Positions 20,079 through 29,155 of a DNA stretch of 64,000 nt are shown in pieces. The stretch comes from Halobacteriovorax sp. JY17. Lineage in GTDB: Bacteria; Bdellovibrionota; Bacteriovoracia; Bacteriovoracales; Bacteriovoracaceae. The position numbers and the translations under genes were made by a program. Position 1 is the stretch's first letter; each line of letters opens with the position of its first letter. The notes under the pieces are model-generated. The model was given only the letters and a program-made list of their open reading frames with translations. It did no database searches and was not told where the DNA came from. Location of the stretch: the NCBI RefSeq assembly GCF_002753895.1, contig NZ_NJER01000002.1, forward strand, positions 553,989-617,988, read 5' to 3'.

Positions 20079-22640
20079 CTATCTATATGGCAAGAGGAAC
20101 TCAAAAGTAGTTCCTTTTCCATTTTGGGAGAATAGATTAACTTTTCCACCTAGCTCTTCAGCTCTCTTTTTAACATCTGAAAGTCCTACTCCACGTCCTG
20201 ATATTTCAGTTACAACCTCGGCTGTACTTAGTTCCATATCGAATATGTGATAGATTATTTCCTCGTCAGATTCAGATAGAGAAGCTTCATCGTAGCCAAT
20301 ACTTTTCATTTTCTCTCTTACTTTGCTAGGGTTTATTCCTCCTCCATCATCTTTAACGGAAAACTTAATAAGAGATTTCTCTTCTTCTTTTAGGTATTCA
20401 AAGTTAATACTTACTCTACCCCCGCGAGGCTTTCCTAGGCTTTCTCGTAAGTCAGGAACTTCAATTCCATGGTCAATACCATTTCTAAAAAGATGCACGC
20501 AAGAAGAAAAAAAGTATTCATAGAATTCTTTGTCTACGAGTAATTCACTTCCTTGAATCTCTACTTCGCGAATCTCTTTGCCTAAATCTATCGCGAGAGT
20601 TTTCATCATTGGTATATAAGAATTAATATAGGACTTGATTGGTGTTTTTTGAAAGAGTGCTTTGAATTGTCTTGATATGCTTTTAAAACCTTTAGAGGCC
20701 AATGTTTTTTCGAAGTGTTCTACCGCAGCAAGGCTAAGTTCAATCGACTCGATCTCTTCTTTATCTGATTGTGTAAGAGAGTTAAGCTTATCAATATCTG
20801 AGTCAATTATTGTATTAAATTCTTTAAATTGTTCAATGAGATCTTCAGTTACTATCTCATTATTTCCCGCAAAGGTTTCGTAGTTATGAATGCTATCTGT
20901 TAATTTTGTCATTTTGAAAAGTGAGAAGCCACCCTTTAGAGAATGAAGTAGCATAAGAAGATCATCTTTAGATTCTTTTTCTTCCCAGTTCTTATTAGAG
21001 CTAGTCTCTATATCATGAAATTTTTCTTTGAAGAATTTAACAAGATTGTTAAATTCTTTTCTATTCGATAAAACACTTGATAGAAATTTAATATAATCGT
21101 TTTGTTCCTTTACTTTTTCATTAGCAAGAAATTCTTTCGTTTTATCTGTGGCAACAAGTACAACATTTGACACTTTTTCTTGGGAATCTCTCATTGGGTA
21201 ATAGTTAAGAGTAATATGCTTAAAGCCCTCTTGAGTTGGTTGTTGTTCTGTAGGAATAAATTTGGGGCCAAGTTCTATTAAGCTCTTGAATGGAATAGGT
21301 TCTAAAAAGAGATTTTTAACCCATTCATCAAAAAGGTTTTTATCTTCTGGGTTTATAAGGTCTTTAACTCTTTCTCCTTTTGGCGACTTTTTAAAAAACT
21401 CTTCACATGGCTTGGTAAAAGTATCTTGACACTTTCCAAGCTCATTGAAAACGAGAAGGCCCTGATCTAAACTATTTATCATCGTGTTGATAAAGTCGTT
21501 GGCACTATTTAAATCAGCGGTTCTTTCATTGACCTTATCTTCTAGTGTCCTATTGTACTCTTGAAGTTGGTTGTTATATTCAATAATTTTATCGCCCATC
21601 TCATTAAAGGAGTTCGCAAGTTGTCTAAATTCGTCTTTTGAGTTAATTTCAATCTTTGTCTCGTAATTTCCTTCTGAGATCTTTTGAATACCTTCGAGTA
21701 GGGTACTTAAAGGGTTGGTTATTGATTTTGACAGGAAGAGAGATAGAATATTAAAAAATCCAATTAAGATAATAGCATAGGATAGGGTCTTCATTGCGAG
21801 AGTCGTGGTAACACTATAGGCTTGTTTGTTGTTGATTTCACTCACGATATAAAAGTTGGGAAAACTCTTTAATTGCTTATAGGCAATCATGTAATCGCCA
21901 TTTTTCTTTTCTTCTTCTTTGAGACCTAGTTTCTTGGCCCCTTCACTAAGAGTTTGTATTTGTGTGAAAAACTTTAGGTAGAAGCTCATCTCTTGATCTT
22001 CAAATAAGTAAGGAATATTCTTATAAACAATATCCCCGGAAGTCCTTATTAAGGCATTTTCATATCCTTTCTTGGAAAAAATTTCTTCAAAAATAGAATC
22101 TAGAACATAAGTGTAAACTAGTGTCTTGTGATGCTCTTTATGAAAAATTGCAATATTAAAAAATGGCATCTTTCCTTTAACAAAAGATATATCTGTAACG
22201 ATTTTACTTTTAGTAGACTTAAACGAAAGACTCATAAGTTCATTCTCGTCTTGACTTAAGAAATCTCTATTCTTTCTATACTTTTCTTCATGAGAGTTAT
22301 TCTTGTATATTTCTTTGTATTGATCCCCTACAAGTTCTCTTACTTTGTAAAGATCTTTGTCTAGGCTTAAGGTGTGTTCTATCTCTTCCCTAGTTAGGCT
22401 CTCCGTCATATTTTGAGTTTGAGAATTTAATAATTTAGATTCAAAAAATCTTTCGAGTAATTGATTACTTGTTTTAACGTTGGAGAATACTGCATCATAT
22501 AAGTAAGCTTTCTTATCTTCAAAGACCATATTTGTAGATATGGATAATAGAATGATGACAATTAATAAGCTGACAATTGTTTGTAACGCAACAATTTTGG
22601 TTCTCAAGGGAAGGTTTACTTCTTTCAATATTTTTTTCAC
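20079..22640 (-). CDS. Membrane CheA-like histidine kinase (sensor-HAMP-PAS-HPt-HATPase)
   Basis: An 853-aa protein. A membrane helix at about 15-35 and another at about 285-303 enclose a ~250-residue extracytoplasmic sensor domain of Cache-like size. A HAMP domain follows (NPLSTLLEGIQKISEGNYET), a coiled coil (350-385), then a PAS-like domain (385-500). An HPt module has its phosphorylatable His near residue 566 (LLHSLKGGFSLF). A CheA-type P4 ATPase ends the protein (FRNGIDHGIE, KDDGGGI, GRGVGLSDVKK, GKGTTFEFLLP). It lacks the CheW-binding P5 domain and an H-box HisKA domain. It runs convergently to the FliF-FliG-like operon, 17 bp away. The likely phosphate acceptors are the CheY at 25331 or the response regulator at 37801. 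Confidence 0.9.
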   Translation of the reverse strand: MKKILKEVNLPLRTKIVALQTIVSLLIVIILLSISTNMVFEDKKAYLYDAVFSNVKTSNQLLERFFESKLLNSQTQNMTESLTREEIEHTLSLDKDLYKVRELVGDQYKEIYKNNSHEEKYRKNRDFLSQDENELMSLSFKSTKSKIVTDISFVKGKMPFFNIAIFHKEHHKTLVYTYVLDSIFEEIFSKKGYENALIRTSGDIVYKNIPYLFEDQEMSFYLKFFTQIQTLSEGAKKLGLKEEEKKNGDYMIAYKQLKSFPNFYIVSEINNKQAYSVTTTLAMKTLSYAIILIGFFNILSLFLSKSITNPLSTLLEGIQKISEGNYETKIEINSKDEFRQLANSFNEMGDKIIEYNNQLQEYNRTLEDKVNERTADLNSANDFINTMINSLDQGLLVFNELGKCQDTFTKPCEEFFKKSPKGERVKDLINPEDKNLFDEWVKNLFLEPIPFKSLIELGPKFIPTEQQPTQEGFKHITLNYYPMRDSQEKVSNVVLVATDKTKEFLANEKVKEQNDYIKFLSSVLSNRKEFNNLVKFFKEKFHDIETSSNKNWEEKESKDDLLMLLHSLKGGFSLFKMTKLTDSIHNYETFAGNNEIVTEDLIEQFKEFNTIIDSDIDKLNSLTQSDKEEIESIELSLAAVEHFEKTLASKGFKSISRQFKALFQKTPIKSYINSYIPMMKTLAIDLGKEIREVEIQGSELLVDKEFYEYFFSSCVHLFRNGIDHGIEVPDLRESLGKPRGGRVSINFEYLKEEEKSLIKFSVKDDGGGINPSKVREKMKSIGYDEASLSESDEEIIYHIFDMELSTAEVVTEISGRGVGLSDVKKRAEELGGKVNLFSQNGKGTTFEFLLPYR

Positions 22641-22711
22641 AAAAATCTCAATGTTTGCTTATAGAGTCTTAAAATGATCTATGCTATCATTATAGTTAAC
22701 ATTAAGATTTT

Positions 22712-23485
22712 ATGTTGGTAAAAATGAAGAAACAAGAAAAGTTAGTTCTCTATATTTCAATTTTCTGTGTCGTCTTGGGAATCTTGGTAAGTATTATACT
22801 CTCAGAACTTGATTTGACGGGAAATGAAGATAATTTAAATTATATCGGTACTACCGTTGAAACAAATGGTGAGGTAAAGATACGATATGGAGAATCTATC
22901 AATTGGAAGACTCTGGGGGCAAATGATAATATTTACTCTAAGTCTTATCTCTTTACTGGAGACGGAGCTACTGGGAAATTTGTTTTCTTAGATGGTTCGA
23001 TAATTAAACTTGATCCCAATTCACTTATTTACTTAGACTTTATGTTTGATATTAAAGATATCAATAAGAATAAAAATTTAAAAAATTCTTTGAAAATTGA
23101 CTTTGTTGACGGTGAAATTAGCTTTGACTTAAAAGAAGAATCATCGGTAAAGAAAATTGCCATGAACGATACAACTATTTCTATTAATAAGAAAGAAACA
23201 ATGATTAAGCTTCAAAACGACAAGAAAACTCAGGAAATGCAAGTTTCTGTTTTTGAAGGAGATGTATCCTTAAATAAGAGAAATAAAGAATTTCAAATTA
23301 AATCAGGTGAGAAATTAAAGATATCGGAAAGTAAAGATATGGATAGGGAAGAGATTTCATCTGAGGTGATAGACTCTATGAGAGAGTCTGCTGAGAGATT
23401 AAATGAAGATGGAGCACCTATTGAGTATAAGAGAAGAACAATTACAAAGTTCTTGAAAGAGTTCTTTCATTTTATTGTTGATTAA
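22712..23485 (+). CDS. FecR-domain single-pass membrane protein
   Basis: A 257-aa protein (alternative ATG at 22724 would give MKKQEK). Residues about 12-30 are a single membrane segment. The rest resembles a FecR domain: GEVKIRYGESINWKTLGAND, then GDGATGKFVFLDGSIIKLDP, then FEGDVSLNKRNKEFQIKSGE. FecR domains act in signal transduction or as scaffolds in envelope complexes. The gene is divergent from the CheA-like kinase across 71 bp, so the two may share regulation. Stop codons of this gene and of the next one on the opposite strand are 3 bp apart. Confidence 0.8.
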   Translation: MLVKMKKQEKLVLYISIFCVVLGILVSIILSELDLTGNEDNLNYIGTTVETNGEVKIRYGESINWKTLGANDNIYSKSYLFTGDGATGKFVFLDGSIIKLDPNSLIYLDFMFDIKDINKNKNLKNSLKIDFVDGEISFDLKEESSVKKIAMNDTTISINKKETMIKLQNDKKTQEMQVSVFEGDVSLNKRNKEFQIKSGEKLKISESKDMDREEISSEVIDSMRESAERLNEDGAPIEYKRRTITKFLKEFFHFIVD

Positions 23486-23488
23486 TTT

Positions 23489-25285
23489 CTAGTTGTTATC
23501 GTCTTTACTGGAGAAAGAGTCTGGAAAGTACTCTTTCTTTAGCGCCATTATTTCCTTGGCATAAAGAGCAGAATTAGATTGTGTATCAAGATTGGCAACA
23601 CTATTGACAAATCTTCTTAGTCTCGCCTTATTATGCTCCTTCATTTGAAATATAATTCCTCTAGAGCAATTTTTTAATTCATTCTCTGCGCTATCTATAA
23701 TATGCGGAACAACTACTATGTAAATAGTAAAGGGATGAGTGATTTTAAAACAAGTTCCTAGTGACGGCTGCCTACTTCCTCTGAAAATGATTTCATGTTC
23801 AGTTATTGAGATGAGCTCTGAAGAAGTTTCTATAAAGAATGTATCTTGTATATTTAAAGACTCTGGAAAAACCTTATAATTATAGAAGTCGTCATCGACG
23901 AATTCGTCAAAAATAACAGGATGGGCTTTTTGCACCTTCTTCTTCATTCGATTAGATTTATTCGTTTCTGACTCAATCATCTTCTTTTCAAATAGATTTC
24001 GAACCTTTTCGATAAAGTCTAAATTAATCTTCTCCCCAACAGAGATGAGGAAGTGGTATTCAAGCTTATGTTGATATTCAACGACATCAGCGATAGGGTT
24101 ATTAAAAATCAAAAAGTATGGAAGATAGTTCCTATAGTTAATGAAAGATGCAATGGCCCTTTTTATATCTTCTACAGTATTAACATCGTCGCATTGAAGA
24201 ACAATTAGAGAAGGCTTGAATTTATCAATATCTTTCTCAATTTCTACAGCATCAGCTTTTAAGTAAATTCTTTTAGCATTGGTTTCATCAATTTGAAAAA
24301 TATCGTTAGCAATTGAAAGCTTAGAATCGTAGACGAGAATAGTCTGTTGTATACCTAGTACTTTTGAACTATTTTGATGGACCCAGTTGGTAATAAATGT
24401 TTTAGCTAAGTTGATAATTTCTGTCGGGGGAACGCGGTAGTAGTCCTCTTCCTCCACTTCTTTAATAACTTCCTTTTTTTCTGTATTACCTGTGGTTGCA
24501 ATAACAATTGAGCTTGTTTTAATTTGCTCTTCCCATGTATTAATTAAGTCAGGGGGAAGTTTGGCATCACTACTTTTTTCTTTTAAGTTGAGTATGATAC
24601 TATCTTTTTCTGATTTCTTTATAGGAGCATTGGCATAGTCAAATTCCATTTTATAACTGTAACTAAATTGAGCACTCGTTCCGTCTGTAATTCCTGTTGA
24701 GATCTTATACTTATGAGAAAGAAAAACATCTTTGTGAATAGGGAAGTCAAGTTTGATCACTCCCGTTGCTAGTTCCGCATTAGTCTCAATTTTTGCATGG
24801 TCTCTTGCTAGGTAAGTAATCTTTGCAAGATTCTTAAGAGGAAGTGATTCTGTATATATGGCCTTGGCCACATTAGACTTTTCCACTAAATCTGAGGCTG
24901 TCATACTTACTATAAAATTAAATACATCACTATGATCAATTCCCTTGTAGAAGAATATTATTTCACCTGTAAGGCTATCTGATTCATTAATTTTATAGTT
25001 ATGTCCAGCGTTTAGAAGAGAAATATAATTTGTATGTCTATTTTCTCCAATAATACCTAGGTGGCGAACAACTTTTTTTTCAATTTCTTTTGTTTCATCA
25101 TCGGTAAATATAACTATCTGTGGTGATTGTTTTCGAATATATTCAGAAAGAGAGAATGTAGTAAAATTATTGTAGTCAATGAAGTCTATTACTAAAGATT
25201 TCTTACCTTGAAAAAAAGAGGTAAGCTCTTTTTCTAAAGAGGAAGTAAAATTTAATCTCTGGCCTACAAACAAAAATTTATACAT
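23489..25285 (-). CDS. Duplicated receiver-like/PilZ-like protein, probable signalling adaptor
   Basis: A 598-aa soluble protein. Residues 1-130 and about 310-430 both look like receiver folds without full acidic pockets (YKFLFVGQ with PQIVIFTDDE; QQTILVYDSK with PSLIVLQCDD). Each is followed by a beta-rich stretch of PilZ type (KNLAKITYLARDHAKIETNA; SELISITEHEIIFRGSRQPS). The arrangement would be REC-PilZ-REC-PilZ, apparently an internal duplication. The arginines expected for c-di-GMP binding (RxxxR) are not clearly present. It is divergent from the cheY gene across a short AT-rich gap. Receiver and PilZ calls are inference from pattern only. Confidence 0.6.
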   Translation of the reverse strand: MYKFLFVGQRLNFTSSLEKELTSFFQGKKSLVIDFIDYNNFTTFSLSEYIRKQSPQIVIFTDDETKEIEKKVVRHLGIIGENRHTNYISLLNAGHNYKINESDSLTGEIIFFYKGIDHSDVFNFIVSMTASDLVEKSNVAKAIYTESLPLKNLAKITYLARDHAKIETNAELATGVIKLDFPIHKDVFLSHKYKISTGITDGTSAQFSYSYKMEFDYANAPIKKSEKDSIILNLKEKSSDAKLPPDLINTWEEQIKTSSIVIATTGNTEKKEVIKEVEEEDYYRVPPTEIINLAKTFITNWVHQNSSKVLGIQQTILVYDSKLSIANDIFQIDETNAKRIYLKADAVEIEKDIDKFKPSLIVLQCDDVNTVEDIKRAIASFINYRNYLPYFLIFNNPIADVVEYQHKLEYHFLISVGEKINLDFIEKVRNLFEKKMIESETNKSNRMKKKVQKAHPVIFDEFVDDDFYNYKVFPESLNIQDTFFIETSSELISITEHEIIFRGSRQPSLGTCFKITHPFTIYIVVVPHIIDSAENELKNCSRGIIFQMKEHNKARLRRFVNSVANLDTQSNSALYAKEIMALKKEYFPDSFSSKDDNN

Positions 25286-25330
25286 AATATATTAAGATAA
25301 CATATATTTTTAAAAAATAGGGTGGAAAAT

Positions 25331-25735
25331 ATGGATGGAAGTACTCGCTTTTTAGTTGTAGATGACTATTCTAATATAAGAAATATGCTCAAGCTTCAAA
25401 TTGGTGAATTTGGTTTTTCTAGTCCGGTCCAAGAAGCAGAAGATGTAGATAAGGGAATTGCAAAGCTCGAAGAATTACATGGTACTTCTGAGCAGATTCA
25501 GTTTATTGTGTCAGATTGGAATATGCCTAATAAGACAGGTTTGGATTTCCTTAATTTTGTGCGATCAAGTGATAAGTTTAAAGATTTACCATTTCTCATA
25601 TTAACTACAGAGAGCGAACAGGCTAAGGTGATGAGTGCTATTTCTGCTGGAGTCTCTAATTTTCTTTTAAAGCCTTGGGAGCAAGAAGAGCTAAGCGAAA
25701 AGATCAAGCAATGTTGGGATAAGCATCATAAGTAG
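25331..25735 (+). CDS. CheY-like single-domain response regulator
   Basis: A 134-aa receiver domain. ATG at 25331 is chosen because AGGGTGG precedes it at the right distance; GTG at 25322 lacks such a site. The full pocket is present: acidic pair VVDDY, phospho-acceptor Asp in SDWNMPNKTGLDFL, Thr in LTTESE and Lys in LLKPW. SDWNMP is the signature of flagellar CheY proteins. With the CheA-like kinase three genes away and a FliG-like protein beyond, it could control that complex. Alternatively it serves the ordinary flagellar switch encoded elsewhere. Confidence 0.92.
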   Translation: MDGSTRFLVVDDYSNIRNMLKLQIGEFGFSSPVQEAEDVDKGIAKLEELHGTSEQIQFIVSDWNMPNKTGLDFLNFVRSSDKFKDLPFLILTTESEQAKVMSAISAGVSNFLLKPWEQEELSEKIKQCWDKHHK

Positions 25736-25743
25736 ATTTTCTG

Positions 25744-26382
25744 TTATTCAGGCGACCAAAGAAGTAGAAATCCATAAGTTCTAATCCACTTATAAACTTC
25801 TTTGGCTATTATTTTTATATTTCTCAAACTACTGAAGTCCGTTTCGACACTATAAAAATAAATCTTATAATCATCTGACTCTTCCATTAATTTATTAAAA
25901 ATTAACTTTATTCTCATCACATGGTAGTCGTGAGAGATGACGATAATCTTCTTATTTCCCTTTCTTTCACGCAGATGTCTTAGAGTTGATAGAACGTTCT
26001 CGACTGTATTTCTAGCTAGGTAATCAATTGTTAGAAGATTAGGATCAAAGTCCTGTCCTAGATGAAGAGGCTTAAGAAGGCTATCCACAGAATTCTTAGA
26101 GTAGACTCCTGTGATGAAAATATTTGATTGTTTATACTTTTTTGCGAGTTTTACTGCGAGGGGAATTCTTCCTGAGTCTCCAGTAAAGACAACGATCAGA
26201 TCAGGGGATCGATTGTAGAAAGTTTGAAGAGTCTCTTGGCTCAGGTTCCTGGCCAAGAGTATAAAGATAAGTGATGTTATAGCGTAGAGAATAATTGAAA
26301 CGAGTGAGATGAAGCTGATATTTTGTAAATACCTTAAAATCTTCGTCCTCTTCGTTTCAAATATATATCTCTTTTTAAACAT
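25744..26382 (-). CDS. ElyC/SanA/YdcF (DUF218) family membrane protein
   Basis: A 212-aa protein with one N-terminal membrane segment (about 22-45). The DUF218 fold follows: DLIVVFTGDSGRIPLAVKLA, then ARNTVENVLSTLRHL and KKIIVISHDYHVMRIKLIF. E. coli relatives ElyC and SanA act in envelope maintenance and lipid-carrier metabolism; the biochemical reaction is not settled. It is the last gene of a maeB-ridA-ydcF-like operon, starting 1 bp after the ridA stop. Confidence 0.85.
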   Translation of the reverse strand: MFKKRYIFETKRTKILRYLQNISFISLVSIILYAITSLIFILLARNLSQETLQTFYNRSPDLIVVFTGDSGRIPLAVKLAKKYKQSNIFITGVYSKNSVDSLLKPLHLGQDFDPNLLTIDYLARNTVENVLSTLRHLRERKGNKKIIVISHDYHVMRIKLIFNKLMEESDDYKIYFYSVETDFSSLRNIKIIAKEVYKWIRTYGFLLLWSPE

Positions 26383-26383
26383 C

Positions 26384-26767
26384 TTATCTCGCTGCTATGA
26401 CTTCTATTTCTACAACGGCACCTTTTGGAAGGTTTGGAACTTCAACACAGCTTCTTGCTGGGTAAGGCTCCGCAAAGTAGTTAACATAGGCTTCATTAAC
26501 TAAATTAAACTTCCCTAAGTCAGTAAGAAAGATACTTGTCTTAATAATATGAGTTCTATCGATTCCACGAGACTCTAGGAGACCGTCAATATTCTTCATT
26601 ACTTGGTCTAGCTGAGCTTGAAAGCCTTCTTGAAGTACCGAAGTCTTTGGGTCAATACCAATTTGTCCTGAGAAGTAGAACACACCATTGTGCTCAACTC
26701 CTTGAGAGTAAGTACCAACAGCTGCAGGAGCAAGTTCTGTATTTATTATATCTTTTATGAACGCCAT
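26384..26767 (-). CDS. ridA: RidA family enamine/imine deaminase
   Basis: A 127-aa protein of standard family length. It contains the conserved GTYSQGV, FSGQIGIDP, IIKTSIFLTDLGKFNLVNEAY and PARSCVEVPNLPKGAVVEIE blocks, including the active-site arginine (ARSCVEV). It hydrolyses reactive 2-aminoacrylate and related enamines produced by PLP enzymes. The gene starts 3 bp after maeB on the same strand. Confidence 0.95.
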   Translation of the reverse strand: MAFIKDIINTELAPAAVGTYSQGVEHNGVFYFSGQIGIDPKTSVLQEGFQAQLDQVMKNIDGLLESRGIDRTHIIKTSIFLTDLGKFNLVNEAYVNYFAEPYPARSCVEVPNLPKGAVVEIEVIAAR

Positions 26768-26770
26768 TTC

Positions 26771-29071
26771 TTAATCCTTATTTTCTTCTTCTGCGAGTAG
26801 AGCAGTAATATTGGACATATTTACAATTTCAGATACTGAAGCCGTTCTTTGAATAATATTAACAGTGTCGTTCATACTAACAAGAATTGGACCAATAGCA
26901 TCTGCTTCACTTAGTTGCTGAAGAAGTTTGTAACTTATATTTGCAGAGTTGAGGTCTGGGAAAATTAATATATCCGCAGGTCCTTTCATATCTGAAAAGC
27001 TAAAGAGCTTCTCTCTAATATAAGCGTTCACTGCAACATCCGCCTGCATTTCACCTTCAACATTAAGAGAAGGGTATCTTTCATGGCAAAGTTTTACAGC
27101 TTTCTTCATTTTCTTAGCACCAGGATGAGTATTTGATCCAAAGTTTGAATAACTTACAAAAGCAATATTTGGATCTCTATTCATTAGTTGCTTAAAGAGC
27201 TTAGCAGTTGATTTTGCGATATCACATAGATCTTCTGGACTTGGGTCAACCTGTGCTGTTGTGTCGGCTAAGAATAGAATTCTATTCTTAAAGATTAAAA
27301 TATAAACACCAGCAGCTTTCGTTGAAGCCTGTGTTCCTACAACATTAATAATTGGTTTAAAGCACTCAGGGTAGCTAAGAGTTGGACCAGATAACATTGT
27401 ATCGGCCATTCCTTTTCTCACCATCATCGCTCCAAAGTAATTCTCCTGTGCCATCTTATCTTCTGCGTGATAAATACTGACTCCATTTCTCTGTCTCATT
27501 GAGCAGTACTCTCTGTAGAACTCTTTAAATCTTTCGTGCTTTGTAGGTTGAATAATTTCTAGATCTTTTAGAGATGATAAACCAAGTTTTTCCATTCTAC
27601 TTAAAATAACTTCTTTCTTACCAAGTAGGATCGGCTCTATTCTTCCTTCGTCTTGAAGAAGTTTTACAGCTTCTAGGATTCTAGAGTTTGAACCTTCAGC
27701 AAAGACAACTCTTGTTTTCTTTCCTTTTTTCTCTACAACAGAACTTAGTCTATCTCTAAGAGACTTTAGGAACCTAGCGGAACTTCCAAGTCTTTCTTCA
27801 AGTTGCTTTGCATATTCATTTAAATCTTTTATTTGATGTTTCGCTACACCTGAGTCCATCGCTGCTTTGGCAACAGCTGGGGAAACTCTTGTAAGAACTC
27901 TTGTATCAAATGGTTTTGGAATTAAATACTCACGTCCAAACTTAAAGCTTTGTCCTGCGTAGGCCATCTTAACTTCTTCAGGAACTTCTTCTTTAGCAAG
28001 ACTTGCTAAGGCCTTCACTGCTGCAAGTTTCATTTCATCATTTATTTTAGTAGCTCTAACATCAAGAGCTCCTCTGAAAATAAATGGGAAACCTAGAACG
28101 TTATTAACTTGGTTAGGAAAGTCAGATCTTCCTGTCGCCATGATAACATCGCTTCTAACTTCGTGAGCTTCGTGAGGATAAATTTCCGGTTCAGGGTTTG
28201 CCATAGCAAAAATGATAGGATCTTTTGCCATTGTTCTAACCATGTCTCCTGAGAGAACACCTCTGGCAGAACAACCAATAAAGGCATCAGCACCATCAAG
28301 TGCGTCTGCTAAAGTTCTACAGTCTGTTTCAACTGCAAATTCTTCTTTGTAGACATTCATTCCATCTGGACGACCTTTATAGATAACACCTTTAGAGTCA
28401 CACATCAGGAGATTTTCATTCTTTACACCAAGGTTAAAGAATAGTTTGGCACAGGCCATTGCTGCAGCACCTGCTCCGCTAAAAACGACTTTAACTTGAT
28501 CCATTTTCTTTTCTGCAATTTCTATCGCATTGATAAACCCGGCAGAAGCAATAATCGCAGTTCCATGTTGGTCATCGTGGAAAACTGGAATATTCATTTT
28601 TTCAATTAATTGTTTTTCAATTTCAAAACATTCAGGTGCTTTAATATCTTCTAAGTTGATACCACCGAAAGTAGGTTCAAGTGATTGAACCACACGGACC
28701 ATTCCCTCAACAGTGTTCTCGTTTACTTCGATATCGAAAACATCAACATCGGCAAACCTCTTAAAGAGAACGCCTTTTCCTTCCATTACTGGCTTACTTG
28801 CAAGGGCCCCAATATCACCAAGGCCAAGAACTGCGGTTCCGTTTGAAATAACACCGACAAGATTCCCTTTGCTTGTATACTTAAATGCATCTTCTGGATT
28901 CTTCGCAATTTCGAGACAAGGTGCCGCTACTCCTGGAGTGTAGGCCAGTGAAAGGTCCTCAGCTGTGAGGCAGGCCTTAGTTGGAACTACTTCGATTTTT
29001 CCTGGTCTTTCACCATTATGGTAGGCTAGTGCCTGTTTATTTCTTTCTTCATTTGTTGGTTTCGTGCTCAT
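26771..29071 (-). CDS. maeB: NADP-dependent malic enzyme with C-terminal phosphotransacetylase-like domain (MaeB type)
   Basis: A 766-aa protein, the usual length of the hybrid form. The N-terminal ~430 residues are malic enzyme ([33 protein letters not shown], dinucleotide-binding [14 protein letters not shown]). The rest is a phosphotransacetylase-like regulatory domain ([49 protein letters not shown]). It decarboxylates malate to pyruvate with NADP reduction. In the family the C-terminal domain senses acetyl-CoA rather than acting as a transacetylase. Confidence 0.96.
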   Translation of the reverse strand: MSTKPTNEERNKQALAYHNGERPGKIEVVPTKACLTAEDLSLAYTPGVAAPCLEIAKNPEDAFKYTSKGNLVGVISNGTAVLGLGDIGALASKPVMEGKGVLFKRFADVDVFDIEVNENTVEGMVRVVQSLEPTFGGINLEDIKAPECFEIEKQLIEKMNIPVFHDDQHGTAIIASAGFINAIEIAEKKMDQVKVVFSGAGAAAMACAKLFFNLGVKNENLLMCDSKGVIYKGRPDGMNVYKEEFAVETDCRTLADALDGADAFIGCSARGVLSGDMVRTMAKDPIIFAMANPEPEIYPHEAHEVRSDVIMATGRSDFPNQVNNVLGFPFIFRGALDVRATKINDEMKLAAVKALASLAKEEVPEEVKMAYAGQSFKFGREYLIPKPFDTRVLTRVSPAVAKAAMDSGVAKHQIKDLNEYAKQLEERLGSSARFLKSLRDRLSSVVEKKGKKTRVVFAEGSNSRILEAVKLLQDEGRIEPILLGKKEVILSRMEKLGLSSLKDLEIIQPTKHERFKEFYREYCSMRQRNGVSIYHAEDKMAQENYFGAMMVRKGMADTMLSGPTLSYPECFKPIINVVGTQASTKAAGVYILIFKNRILFLADTTAQVDPSPEDLCDIAKSTAKLFKQLMNRDPNIAFVSYSNFGSNTHPGAKKMKKAVKLCHERYPSLNVEGEMQADVAVNAYIREKLFSFSDMKGPADILIFPDLNSANISYKLLQQLSEADAIGPILVSMNDTVNIIQRTASVSEIVNMSNITALLAEEENKD

Positions 29072-29155
29072 CGAAACATCCTTTTTTTATTCTTGATTTA
29101 AAGTGTACAAGAATAATTCAAAGATATTGAAATGGCACGAAATCAGAGCGTTTTT

